Origin: Rhodothermia bacterium | GTDB lineage: Bacteria > Bacteroidota > Rhodothermia > Rhodothermales > JAAAOL01 | Reading direction: 5' to 3' | DNA: 64,000 nucleotides | Assembly (NCBI GenBank): GCA_030428385.1 | Contig: JAUIDY010000005.1 | Location: 1 to 64,000, forward strand | Part shown: piece by piece, positions 6,804-15,147 of the stretch | Layout of the letters: every line of letters begins with the position of its first letter | Position numbering within the stretch: the stretch's first letter is position 1 | Notes under the pieces: generated by a model | Seen by the model: the letters and a program-made list of their open reading frames with translations, nothing else | What the model was told of the DNA's origin: nothing | Database searches by the model: none | Position numbers and translations under genes: made by a program

Positions 6804-9428
6804 ATGCGTCTGCGTTCCTTTTTTGTCGTTCTTGGAATCTGTCTGGTGGGCGCAGCCCCGCTCGCCGGATGTGCGCAGGAAGCCCCGGACCCCGCCGCCG
6901 CACTGCGGGCCGGGCAGTATGAAGACGCCCGCGCCCAACTCGAAGCCCGCGTGCAAGCCACCGACCGCACCGATGAGGAAGTAAGCGCCTACTTCGACAC
7001 CTTTCGGCTGACCGGGGCCTATGAAGAAGGACTCCGCGAAGCCGAGGCGCTGCTACAAAATGCGCCGAACGATGCTTTTCTGCACCACGCCCACGGTCAA
7101 CTGCTGGTTGATGTGGGGCGCTACGAAGAGGCTGAAGCCGCGTTTGTAAAAGCCGGACAGGCCAACACCGACTACCACCGCAACGCCCTCGACCTCGCCG
7201 ATCTGTATGAGGCCACCGGGCGGCGCGGACAGGCGCAGCGGCTCTATAACGCCATCTACCGCCGCTACCGAGCGGGTGAGTTTCGCACCGCCAAAGACCT
7301 GGCCGCAGGCGGACGCGCCGCCGCCGCCTCTGAAGACTTCCACGAAGCCAACGCCGCCTTCCGCACGGCGCACCAACTCGATCCAAACAACGTGGCAGTG
7401 TTGTTCGAATGGGCCGAGCTTTTCCGCGCCAAATACAACGAAGCCGACGCGCAACGCACGTATCAAGATGCGCTGGCGCTCGCCCCGAACCACCCGGATG
7501 TGCTCGTCGGCATGGCGCAGTCCGTGGGCAGCTTTGCGCAGAAAGAAGAACTGGCACAGCGGGCGTTGGCGACGAATCCAAACCATGTCGGCGCGCTCAG
7601 CCTGATGGCGTCGCTGCGGATTCTGGATGACAACTTCGAGGCAGCCGAGGAACTGCTGAACCGGGCGTTAGCGGTAAACCCCGTCGCCATCGACGCCCTG
7701 GCGCATCAGGCAACCATCTACCGGCTGCTGGGCGACGAACAGGCTTTTGTGGAGACGTCGATGCAGGCGCTGAACGTTAATTCGCTGGCCAGCAGTTTCT
7801 ACGTCACCATCGCCGAAAACCTGACGCTCCAGTTTCGCTATCCCGATGTGGTGGAGGTGGCGCAATTGGCCGTCCGCACCGACCCCGGCGACCCGAAGGC
7901 ACATGGCACGCTAGGCACGGCGCTCTTGCGCCTCGGCGACACCCAGCAGGCGCGGCGGCACCTCGAACTCAGCTTCGATGACGACCCGTTTAACCTGTTC
8001 GTGGGCAACACCCTCACGCTGCTCGACGAGTACGAAAACTTCTCCCTGCTCGAAGGCCCGAACGTGCAACTCCTCATCCACAACGACGAGCGCGACGTGC
8101 TCGGTCCGGCGATGCTCGAAGAAGCCGAAGCCGCCTACGCCGCCCTGAGCGAGCGCTACCCGTACACGCCGCCGGGCAAGCTGTTCGTCGAAGCCTACAA
8201 TGACCCCAGCGACTTCGCTGTGCGCATTGCGGGCGTCCCGCATCTGGGGCTGCTGGGCGTGAGTTTTGGCGATGTGGTGGCGCTCAATACGCCGCGTGCG
8301 CAGGCGGGCAACCCGTACAACTGGGCGCGGACGCTGTGGCACGAACTGGCGCACACGATGGCGATAGGCGTCTCGCAAAATCAGGTGCCGCGCTGGTTTA
8401 CCGAAGGGCTGTCGGTGTACGAAGAACAACGCGCGCGGGGCGACTGGGGCCGCGAGATGGACCTCGAACTCTTCGCCGCCATGGACCGCGATGCGCTGCT
8501 CGACCTCGACAACATCGACGAAGGCTTTACGCGCCCGCAGTTTCCGGGGCAGGTGCTGTTGAGCTACTACCACGCCTCCAAGGTGATCGGGTTTATGGTA
8601 GAACAGCATGGCTTTGAATCCATCACGGGCACGCTGCAAGAACTAGCCACCGGGAAAACCATCGCCGAAGCGCTGGAAGCCGCCACGGGCGAGACGATCT
8701 TTGCCATCGACGACGCCTTCCGGGCCGATTTGCAACAGCAACGTGCGGCGCTGATGGGTGTCTTAGAAGCGATGCCGGATTTGTTGGAAGAAGAAGTGCC
8801 GCTGATCGCACGCGAAGCCGGTCAGAATCCGTTCCTCCAGAAGCTTAACGAAGGGGCCGATGCCCTCGCGAATGAGAACTATGACACTGCCGAGACCCGC
8901 TACCGCGAGGCGCTGGCGATGTATCCGAACTACGCCGGGGCGGGCAATGCCTACGTGGGCCTCGCCGCCATCTACCGCGCCCGCGACGAGCAGCAAAAAC
9001 TCATCGACATCCTCCGCCAATACCTCGACATCGCCGAACATGCCGCCGATGAGGCCCGCGAACTGGGGATGTTGTATGCTGAAACAGGACAACCCCAAGA
9101 CGCCATCACGTACCTCCGCCGTTCCCTCGAAATCGACCCGTACGACCTGCCCACCCACGAACAACTCGCCGACCTGAACGACCAACTCCAGCGCCACGAC
9201 CGCGCCATCCCGTACCGCCGGGCCGTACTCGCCCTCAACCCCGTGGATCAAGCCCGCGCCCATTACGCGCTGGCCCAAAGTCTGCATGGCAACGGCGAGA
9301 CCGTCACGGCCAAACGCGCCGTCCTGCAAGCCTTGGAACAAGCCCCCGGCTTCCGCGACGCGCAGCGGCTGCTACTGACGATTGTTGAGGGAAGCGGGAA
9401 TAGGGAAGCGGGAAGTGGGGATTTATGA
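6804..9428 (+). CDS. TPR lipoprotein with a peptidase MA-like metallopeptidase domain
   Basis: An 874-residue exported protein. A hydrophobic N-terminus ends in a lipobox LAGC with Cys 23. Residues 30-410 are TPR repeats (for example DAFLHHAHGQLLVDVGRYEE). A gluzincin-like peptidase domain follows, with zinc motif HELAH at about 513-517 and a downstream glutamate in WFTEGLSVYEE about 17 residues later, as in peptidase MA-like proteins. More TPR units fill 670-860. The C-terminus (EGSGNREAGSGDL) is encoded by a purine-rich repeat that continues beyond the stop. It opens the cluster leading into the MoxR genes, so a role in envelope protein turnover is plausible (inference). Confidence 0.85.
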   Translation: MRLRSFFVVLGICLVGAAPLAGCAQEAPDPAAALRAGQYEDARAQLEARVQATDRTDEEVSAYFDTFRLTGAYEEGLREAEALLQNAPNDAFLHHAHGQLLVDVGRYEEAEAAFVKAGQANTDYHRNALDLADLYEATGRRGQAQRLYNAIYRRYRAGEFRTAKDLAAGGRAAAASEDFHEANAAFRTAHQLDPNNVAVLFEWAELFRAKYNEADAQRTYQDALALAPNHPDVLVGMAQSVGSFAQKEELAQRALATNPNHVGALSLMASLRILDDNFEAAEELLNRALAVNPVAIDALAHQATIYRLLGDEQAFVETSMQALNVNSLASSFYVTIAENLTLQFRYPDVVEVAQLAVRTDPGDPKAHGTLGTALLRLGDTQQARRHLELSFDDDPFNLFVGNTLTLLDEYENFSLLEGPNVQLLIHNDERDVLGPAMLEEAEAAYAALSERYPYTPPGKLFVEAYNDPSDFAVRIAGVPHLGLLGVSFGDVVALNTPRAQAGNPYNWARTLWHELAHTMAIGVSQNQVPRWFTEGLSVYEEQRARGDWGREMDLELFAAMDRDALLDLDNIDEGFTRPQFPGQVLLSYYHASKVIGFMVEQHGFESITGTLQELATGKTIAEALEAATGETIFAIDDAFRADLQQQRAALMGVLEAMPDLLEEEVPLIAREAGQNPFLQKLNEGADALANENYDTAETRYREALAMYPNYAGAGNAYVGLAAIYRARDEQQKLIDILRQYLDIAEHAADEARELGMLYAETGQPQDAITYLRRSLEIDPYDLPTHEQLADLNDQLQRHDRAIPYRRAVLALNPVDQARAHYALAQSLHGNGETVTAKRAVLQALEQAPGFRDAQRLLLTIVEGSGNREAGSGDL

Positions 9429-9475
9429 GGTTGGGAAAGGGAGAATGGGGAAAGGGAGAAGCAACAGAATGACAA
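9386..9475 (+). repeat. Purine-rich GGGAAGCGGGAA-type tract
   Basis: The end of the upstream gene and the following 50 bp consist almost only of G and A, with repeated units such as GGGAAGCGGGAA and GGGAAAGGGAGAA. Similar tracts lie after stop codons near 10305 and 12588 and at 47130-47175. The repeat supplies the last codons of the TPR protein, so it has expanded into coding sequence or the stop was shifted. Confidence 0.7.
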
Positions 9476-9486
9476 TCAATGACCAA

Positions 9487-9591
9487 TGACACGGGCGCAG
9501 CCCGTTAATGACACAAGCCACGCGAGTACCTGACACAGACAACGTCTGTCCATGACTACCGATAGCTGATAGCCAACAGCCGAAAGCCCAC
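9487..9591 (+). repeat. Mini-hairpin array, copy 1 (leader of the DUF4159 gene)
   Basis: Four 15-nt units start at 9491, 9513, 9535 and 9557, a strict 22-nt period. Units 1 and 3 are perfect hairpins with 6-bp stems and 3-nt loops (ACGGGC-GCA-GCCCGT; ACAGAC-AAC-GTCTGT); unit 2 is a degraded one. The 7-nt separators are TAATGAC, ACCTGAC and CCATGAC. A tail of GATAGC- and AGCC-type heptamers runs to the ATG at 9592. Confidence 0.85.
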
Positions 9592-10293
9592 ATGGCCCAA
9601 CTCCTTCATATCGTCTTGCTCCTCACGCTGGCGGTGCCTGCGGCGCCAATAGAGGACGACTTCGGGTTTCGGTTTGTGCGCATCCGGTACGAAGACCCCC
9701 GCGTGCGGCAGTTTGGCGGGGCGGCATGGTCGCACGATTATCCCACTGCCGAGGAAAACTTTTACATCGCGCTGAAACGAACGACGGCGATCCATGTCGA
9801 AGAACCGGCGCTGGTGCTCGAATTAAGCGACGACCGCATTTTTGAGCATCCGGTGTTGTACATTTGCGAGCCGGGCTATTGGGACATGACCGATGCCGAA
9901 GCCGACCGCCTGCGGCAGTACCTGCTGCGCGGCGGGTTCGTCCTTTTCGACGACTTCGGCGGGCAGCGCGAATGGACGTGGTTCTACGAACAGATGAAGC
10001 GCGTCGTCCCCGAACTAGAGCCGACCGAAATACCGCCACATCATCCTATTTGGTCGATCTATTTCGATGTAGACCCCGTCGCTGCGCCGTCGCTGGTGAG
10101 CCGCCGGGAATATAACCAGGGCGAAGACCGCTACATGGCGTACTTCGACGAGACCGGGCGCATGGTCGCCCTCGCCAACCACAACCAGGACATCGGCGAC
10201 GGCTGGGAATGGCCGGACCGCAACTTCGACGACGCCTCCACGGTCAGCTTCCAGATCGGGATTAACTTCGTGATCTACGCACTCACACACTGA
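9592..10293 (+). CDS. DUF4159 domain protein
   Basis: A 233-residue exported protein with an N-terminal hydrophobic segment (residues 2-18). The rest is a single DUF4159 domain: FRFVRIRYEDPR, YPTAEENFYIALKR, LYICEPGYWDMTDAEADRLR, YLLRGGFVLFDDF, ending WEWPDRNFDD...INFVIYAL. DUF4159 proteins have a glutamine-amidotransferase-like fold and are regularly found next to MoxR, DUF58 and BatA genes, as here. The molecular activity is unknown. It is transcribed with the MoxR gene 207 bp downstream, and both have the same kind of hairpin array in front of their start codons. Confidence 0.88.
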   Translation: MAQLLHIVLLLTLAVPAAPIEDDFGFRFVRIRYEDPRVRQFGGAAWSHDYPTAEENFYIALKRTTAIHVEEPALVLELSDDRIFEHPVLYICEPGYWDMTDAEADRLRQYLLRGGFVLFDDFGGQREWTWFYEQMKRVVPELEPTEIPPHHPIWSIYFDVDPVAAPSLVSRREYNQGEDRYMAYFDETGRMVALANHNQDIGDGWEWPDRNFDDASTVSFQIGINFVIYALTH

Positions 10294-10380
10294 TGAGGGA
10301 TGGAGGAAGTGGGTTGAGGGAAGAGGGGATGACGAGGAGAGGTTGAGAGAGGGAGAAATAATGACAACCGAATGACAACC
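10294..10380 (+). repeat. Purine-rich tract and TGACAACC lead-in
   Basis: The stop codon is followed by a G/A-rich stretch (for example GAGGGAAGAGGGGATGACGA) and then by AATGACAACC units that lead into the next hairpin array. The same order, purine tract then AATGACAACCAATGAC, is seen before the copy at 12661. Confidence 0.6.
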
Positions 10381-10500
10381 AATGACACGGGCTCAGCCCG
10401 TAAATGACGCACGCACAGCGAGCACATGACCGCGTAGCGAGTGACAACCAATGACGCGGTCGCAGTCCGCAAATGCCAACAGCCGAAAGCCCAAACCTAT
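10381..10500 (+). repeat. Mini-hairpin array, copy 2 (leader of the MoxR gene)
   Basis: Units ACGGGCTCAGCCCGT (10387-10401) and GCACGCACAGCGAGC (10409-10423) keep the 22-nt period and are separated by AAATGAC. They are followed by ACATGAC, the short hairpin CGC-GTA-GCG (10431-10439), AGTGAC, AACCAATGAC and a further unit GCGGTCGCAGTCCGC (10456-10470). The tail AACAGCCGAAAGCCCA is shared with the copy before 9592. The array ends 24 bp before the MoxR ATG. Confidence 0.85.
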
Positions 10501-11538
10501 ATGTCTGAAGTACCAACCCCAAACGGAGCACCCGATGCCGCCGATGCGCAGATGCTGGAGCGGCTGCAAGAAGGGAAAGAACGCATCTTTAATCAGATCC
10601 GCCGCCGCATCATCGGGCAGGACGAAGTGGTAGAGCAGGTGCTCATCGCCCTGTTTGCGGGCGGGCATTGCCTCATTACCGGCGTGCCGGGCCTCGCCAA
10701 GACGCTGCTCATCCGCTCGCTCGGCGAAATCCTCGACCTCACGTACCGCCGCATCCAGTTTACGCCCGACCTCATGCCCGCCGACATCACGGGCATCGAC
10801 ATCATCGAGGAGGACAAGCTGACTGGCAAGCGCGAGATCCAGTTCGTCAGAGGCCCCATTTTTGCCAACATCGTCCTCGCCGACGAAATCAACCGCACGC
10901 CGCCGAAGACGCAGGCCGCGCTGCTGGAAGCGATGCAGGAGCATCAGGTGACGGCGGGCGGCGACCGCATGCCGCTGCCGGAGCCGTTCTTTGTGCTCGC
11001 TACGCAAAACCCCATCGAACTCGAAGGCACCTACCCGCTGCCCGAGGCGCAACTCGACCGGTTTATGTTCAACATCGTCATCGACTATCTCAGCGCCGAG
11101 GATGAACTGACGGTGGCGATGGCGACGACCTCGAAGGAGCAGGCGGCGCTCGAAGAGGTGCTGAGCGGCGAAGACATTTTGGCCTACCACAAGCTGGTGC
11201 GCAAGGTGTATGTGCCGATGAACGTGGGCAAGTTTGCCGTCGACCTTGTGCGCAGCACCCGCCCGAAAAGCGACGACGCACCGGAGTTCGTGAAGAACTG
11301 GGTGGGTTGGGGTGCGGGCCTACGGGCGGCGCAGTACCTGCTGCTCGGAGCGAAAGTCCGTGCTGTTTTTCGGGGCCGCCACAACGTGTCCATCGAAGAC
11401 ATCCGCGCCCTCGCCATCCCGGTGCTGCGCCACCGCGTGCTGCCCAACTTCTACGCCGAGTCGGAAGGCGTCACCGTCGATGACATCATCCACCGCCTCC
11501 TCGACGAAGTCCGCGAGCCGGTTTCGGGGTTGGTGTAA
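10501..11538 (+). CDS. MoxR family AAA+ ATPase
   Basis: A 345-residue AAA+ protein of the MoxR type (AAA_3 plus lid). Walker A is GVPGLAKT (about 61-68), Walker B/DExx is VLADEINR, followed by TPPKTQAALLEAMQE and the sensor-1 region FFVLATQNPIELEGTYPLPE, all diagnostic for MoxR. MoxR ATPases act as chaperones that mature metal- or cofactor-dependent complexes together with VWA proteins. The frame is open to 10441, but that part is repeat DNA, so ATG 10501 (MSEVPTPN) is chosen. DUF58 and VWA partners follow directly. Confidence 0.95.
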   Translation: MSEVPTPNGAPDAADAQMLERLQEGKERIFNQIRRRIIGQDEVVEQVLIALFAGGHCLITGVPGLAKTLLIRSLGEILDLTYRRIQFTPDLMPADITGIDIIEEDKLTGKREIQFVRGPIFANIVLADEINRTPPKTQAALLEAMQEHQVTAGGDRMPLPEPFFVLATQNPIELEGTYPLPEAQLDRFMFNIVIDYLSAEDELTVAMATTSKEQAALEEVLSGEDILAYHKLVRKVYVPMNVGKFAVDLVRSTRPKSDDAPEFVKNWVGWGAGLRAAQYLLLGAKVRAVFRGRHNVSIEDIRALAIPVLRHRVLPNFYAESEGVTVDDIIHRLLDEVREPVSGLV

Positions 11539-11571
11539 GTGAGCAAGAAAAGCAAGAAATACCGTGTTCCT

Positions 11572-11638
11572 GTCATGCTGAACTTGTTTCAGCATCTCAT
11601 GTCGCCGGTGAGAGATCCCGAATCAAGTTCGGGATGAC
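11572..11638. repeat. GTCAT...ATGAC palindromic element
   Basis: A 67-bp palindromic element lies between the MoxR and DUF58 genes. It opens GTCATGCTGAACTTGTTTCA and closes CAAGTTCGGGATGAC. Inside are the short inverted pairs TGAAACAAGTT-like/AACTTG and GAGATCC. Related elements occur at 18696, 24406, 50444, 50701, 50851, 53484, 54654, 54939 and 60904. Confidence 0.75.
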
Positions 11639-11691
11639 ATAGAAAAAGAAGCTCCGCGTTTTCCCACCAACACCCTCCCGTTTCACACCCC

Positions 11692-12588
11692 ATGGCCCGC
11701 ACCTCACCCGTCCGTTTTATCCGCCCCGAAGTGCTCTCGCGCATCGCCACGTTGGAGATGCTGGCGCGTGGCGTAGTGGAAGGGTTCGTGACGGGGTTGC
11801 ACCGGAGTCCGTACAAGGGCTTTTCGGTCGACTTCATGGAGTATCGCCCGTACATCCCTGGCGATGATCCGATGCGCATCGACTGGAAGCTGTTTGCACG
11901 GTCGGACCGGTACTACATCAAGGAGTTCGAGGACGAGACGAACACCCGGATGCACCTGCTCGTGGACGTGAGCCGGTCGATGGAGTATGCCTCCGGCGAG
12001 GTCACGAAACGCAATTATGCCTTTTATCTGGCCGCGTCGTTGGCGTATTTGATGGTGCGCCAGCGCGACGCCGTGGGGCTGACGCTGTTCGACGATGACG
12101 TGCGCCGCACCATTCCGCCCCGTGCCTCGAAGACGCACCTGCATCTGCTGCTGCGCGAGATGGAACACGCCGCGCCCGGTGGCGAGACGGCCCTGGGCAA
12201 ACCCCTCCATGCCCTCGCCGAGCGCCACCGGCGGCGCGGCTTCGTCGTGTTGATCTCGGACCTGCTGGACGACTCCGACACGCTGGTGGAGGGACTGCGG
12301 CACTTCCGCTTCAACGGCCACGAAGTGATGGTTTTTCACGTGCTCGACCCGCAGGAAATCGCCTTCGACTTTGAGGATATGGTGGAGTTTGAAGACCTCG
12401 AAACCGGAAAAACCATGCTGGTGGAGGCGCAGGTCGCCCGCGAACTGTACCAGGCCAACTTCAACCGCTACCAGGCGAAGCTGAAAAAAGCCTGCGGCCT
12501 CCTCGGCGTCGATTATATCCCGATCACCACCGATCAGCCGCTCGATTTTGCGCTGTTTAACTACCTCGCGGCGAGGAATGGGAAGTGA
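11692..12588 (+). CDS. DUF58 domain protein
   Basis: A 298-residue cytoplasmic protein. The diagnostic DUF58 block is present at residues 44-85: EYRPYIPGDDPMRIDWKLFA followed by RSDRYYIKEFEDE. A degenerate von Willebrand A fold follows, with DVSRSMEY as its metal-site (DxSxS) motif near residue 91 and FVVLISDLLDD later. DUF58 proteins pair with MoxR ATPases in envelope or cofactor-assembly modules. The last residues (AARNGK) run into a G/A-rich repeat immediately after the stop. Confidence 0.93.
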   Translation: MARTSPVRFIRPEVLSRIATLEMLARGVVEGFVTGLHRSPYKGFSVDFMEYRPYIPGDDPMRIDWKLFARSDRYYIKEFEDETNTRMHLLVDVSRSMEYASGEVTKRNYAFYLAASLAYLMVRQRDAVGLTLFDDDVRRTIPPRASKTHLHLLLREMEHAAPGGETALGKPLHALAERHRRRGFVVLISDLLDDSDTLVEGLRHFRFNGHEVMVFHVLDPQEIAFDFEDMVEFEDLETGKTMLVEAQVARELYQANFNRYQAKLKKACGLLGVDYIPITTDQPLDFALFNYLAARNGK

Positions 12589-12660
12589 GGGAAGGGGGAT
12601 GAGGGTAGCGGGAAGAGTAAATAGAAAAAACCAATGAAACGAAGATAAAAATGACAACCA

Positions 12661-12767
12661 ATGACACGGGCGCAGCCCGTTAATGACGCTTGCGAAGCAA
12701 GCATCTGACCGCGCAGCGAATGACAACAAAAGCCGATAGCTGACAGCCAATAGCCGATAGCCAACAA
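12661..12767 (+). repeat. Mini-hairpin array, copy 3 (leader of the BatA-like gene)
   Basis: Perfect hairpins ACGGGCGCAGCCCGT (12666-12680) and GCTTGCGAAGCAAGC (12688-12702) again lie 22 nt apart, separated by TAATGAC. ATCTGAC, the short hairpin CGC-GCA-GCG and AATGAC follow. A tail of GATAGCC-like heptamers (GATAGCTGACAGCCAATAGC) ends at the ATG 12768. The lead-in AATGACAACCAATGAC (12649-12665) matches that of copy 2. Confidence 0.85.
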
Positions 12768-14819
12768 ATGTCCTTCATCAACTCCTTCTTCCTGTTTGCG
12801 CTTGGAGCGGCGGCGTTGCCGGTGCTGTTCCACCTCGTGCGCCGGTTGCAGGCGAAGAAGGTGATGTTTAGCTCGCTGATGTTTTTGCAGGCGACGCAAA
12901 AGGAGGTGGTGCGCAAGCGGCGGCTCCGCGATGTGCTTTTGATGCTGCTGCGCTGTGCCGTCTTTGCGCTGCTGGCGCTGGTGTTTGCACGTCCGTTTTT
13001 GCCGCAGGAGACGCTGCCGTTTCTGCCCGAGCGTGAGGCCCGGTCGGTGGTATTGTTGGTCGATCAGTCGATGAGTATGCAGGCGGGCGACCGCTTCGAG
13101 CGGGCCAAGCAGGAAGCCCTCACCCGCCTCGCCGAAGCGGAAGGCAGCGATGAGTTTTCGGTGGTGGCCTTCAGCGATGCCGCCCAGCAACTTACCCCGC
13201 TCAGCGAGGATGTTTCGCTCCATCAGGCGGTGCTGTCTTCTCTGGAGGCAGGCTATCAGCCTACTGACTTCTACGAACCCCTGCGCCGCGCCACCGAGAT
13301 CCTGAACGACGCCCGCAACGAACAGCGCACCATCGTCTTTATCTCCGACTTCCAGCAGGCGGGTTGGACGGGCACGCTCGACAACTGGAAGCTGGACCCC
13401 GGCATTGCGTTTGTGCCTGTAACCGTGGCGGATGGCGCAGTCGCCAACGCCTATGTGGAAGGCTTCGCCGTGCGCACCCAGCGTACCGGTACCGATGTGG
13501 CGGTGCAGTTCGACGCCCAGATCACGGCAGAAGGCGGACGGGAAAACGAAGGAAATACCGCGCTTTTATCTGTTGATGGTGCCCAAGTGGACCAGCGCAC
13601 GCTGGGGCCTCGCGCCGACCACCGTCTTTCTGCCGAACAAATCGCGCCCCGCGAAGGCTTCTTTCAGGGCGAACTCACACTGGGCGACGATGCACTCACC
13701 GCCGACAACCGCTACTTTGTGACCTATGCGGTCACGGCGCGTCCGTCGATGTTGGCCGTTGACGAAGGGGCGCGTGGTGCCTCGGATGCCTTTTTCCTGC
13801 GCACGGCCTTTGCCCTGGGCGACAACGCACGCTATGACTTTGCCGAAGGCGGGCAGGGCCGCCTCACACGCGGCATCCTCCGGGGATACAACGTCGTTTT
13901 CCTCACGGCACCGGGGGCGCTGACGAGCAGCCAGGTGGATGCGTTGCGCAACTTCATGGAGGCAGGCGGCACCCTCGTCGTTTCCGCTGGGGATCGTCCA
14001 CAAGTAACGGCGCTCTCTGGATTGCTGACTTCACTGGGCATTGGCAGCGCCACCGAAGTCGTCAACGCACGGGCTGCGCAAGCAACGGACGCCATTATCG
14101 GCGAAGTGGACCTGCGGCACCCCATCTTCGAGGTGTTCGCCGGATCCGGGCGCGGCGCGATTTTGCAACCGCGCTTCCGGCGTTACCTGCGCGTCGTTCC
14201 CGATAGCGCTGCCACCGTCCTCGCCCGCTATGACACCGCGGATCCGATGCTGCTGGAGCGCCGGGTGGGATCGGGCAAGGTGCTGGTGTATACGTCCACC
14301 TTCAACACCGCGTGGACCGACTTTGCGCTGGACGAAAGCTACGTCCCGTTCCTCTACCAACTCGCCAAATACGCCATCGAAAGCGGGGCGACACGGCATC
14401 AGTATACGGTGGGGGAAGTGGTGGCGTTGCGCGGACAGCCCGAGCAGGTGTGGGATGTGCGCACGCCCGACGGCGACGTGTTTCAGGTGCAGAACGACTC
14501 GACGGGGGCGGGCTTCTTCCGCGAGGCCGCCGTGCCGGGTCATTACGTAGCCGTGCAGGGCACGCGCCGCTTCCCGTTTTCCGTCAATGTTAATCCAATG
14601 GAGTCCAATCTGGAAGCCCGCGATGCCGAAGAAGTGTACGCCGCCGTGGTGCCGCCCTCCGATGATGTAGCTTTGACGCCGGAACAGGCAACAGCGCTCG
14701 CCATCGAAGACGAAGAGAAGCAGCAAAAACTGTGGCGGGTGATCCTGTTGCTTATCCTCGCCCTGTTCCTCGCCGAGACCTTCTTGGCAAACCGGAAACT
14801 AAAACCCCAACGAACCTGA
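12768..14819 (+). CDS. BatA-like VWA-domain membrane protein
   Basis: A 683-residue protein with the aerotolerance-regulator (BatA) N-terminus: a first membrane segment (about 3-20), VMFSSLMFLQ, then a second (about 58-76). A von Willebrand A domain starts near residue 86 with the metal-binding motif DQSMS (DxSxS). The middle is an extracytoplasmic region, including a glutamine-amidotransferase-like stretch around residues 360-430. A C-terminal helix (LWRVILLLILALFLAETFL) anchors the end. Such proteins are the membrane partners of MoxR and DUF58. The gene is the fifth of six co-directional genes. Confidence 0.9.
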   Translation: MSFINSFFLFALGAAALPVLFHLVRRLQAKKVMFSSLMFLQATQKEVVRKRRLRDVLLMLLRCAVFALLALVFARPFLPQETLPFLPEREARSVVLLVDQSMSMQAGDRFERAKQEALTRLAEAEGSDEFSVVAFSDAAQQLTPLSEDVSLHQAVLSSLEAGYQPTDFYEPLRRATEILNDARNEQRTIVFISDFQQAGWTGTLDNWKLDPGIAFVPVTVADGAVANAYVEGFAVRTQRTGTDVAVQFDAQITAEGGRENEGNTALLSVDGAQVDQRTLGPRADHRLSAEQIAPREGFFQGELTLGDDALTADNRYFVTYAVTARPSMLAVDEGARGASDAFFLRTAFALGDNARYDFAEGGQGRLTRGILRGYNVVFLTAPGALTSSQVDALRNFMEAGGTLVVSAGDRPQVTALSGLLTSLGIGSATEVVNARAAQATDAIIGEVDLRHPIFEVFAGSGRGAILQPRFRRYLRVVPDSAATVLARYDTADPMLLERRVGSGKVLVYTSTFNTAWTDFALDESYVPFLYQLAKYAIESGATRHQYTVGEVVALRGQPEQVWDVRTPDGDVFQVQNDSTGAGFFREAAVPGHYVAVQGTRRFPFSVNVNPMESNLEARDAEEVYAAVVPPSDDVALTPEQATALAIEDEEKQQKLWRVILLLILALFLAETFLANRKLKPQRT

Positions 14820-14857
14820 ATCGAGAGAAAAGAGCCCTCATAAATATTCGGCCTTAG

Positions 14858-15012
14858 CAAAATCGGCGTCTCGGACGTGGAGCGAAGGAAGCGAAAAGCG
14901 CAACTTCTTGTTTGAGCGAAGCGAGTTTGAAGTTGTGCCGCTTCCGCAGTGCAGCGTCAGCCGATTTTGGTGCAGCCTTGATCTTTTGGTTCTTTTGGAT
15001 CAAGCCAAAAGA
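14858..15012. repeat. Nested-hairpin intergenic element
   Basis: CAAAATCGGC (14858-14867) and GCCGATTTTG (14960-14969) form a perfect 10-bp terminal inverted repeat. Inside, GAAGCG...CAACTTC faces GAAGTTG...CGCTTC, so the 112-bp piece folds as one long interrupted hairpin. A second small hairpin, CTTTTGG...CCAAAAG, follows at about 14984-15012. No gene is supported here; together with the tract at 15117-15147 it fills most of the 328-bp gap. Confidence 0.7.
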
Positions 15013-15116
15013 ACGGATAACATGAAAAACCACAGGGAGCATACACGATGAAGTTCCACCCGAAACGTCAGGAAGCACAGAGGCGATGTTAAACAACATC
15101 CCCTATCCCGCCTAGC

Positions 15117-15147
15117 ACCCTCACGTTTCACGTTTCACGTTTTACCC
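15117..15147 (+). repeat. CACGTTTCACGTTTTACC tract before the DUF4175 gene
   Basis: CACCCTCACGTTTCACG is followed by another TTTCACG and TTTTACC, that is 7- to 8-nt direct repeats, and touches the ATG at 15148. The same CACCCTCACGTTT lead occurs at 34776 in front of an inverted repeat. Confidence 0.7.

Noticed and set aside
9487-9571. 22-nt periodic array considered as a CRISPR
   Set aside because: The periodic units are self-complementary and short, there are no 30-nt unique spacers and no cas genes.
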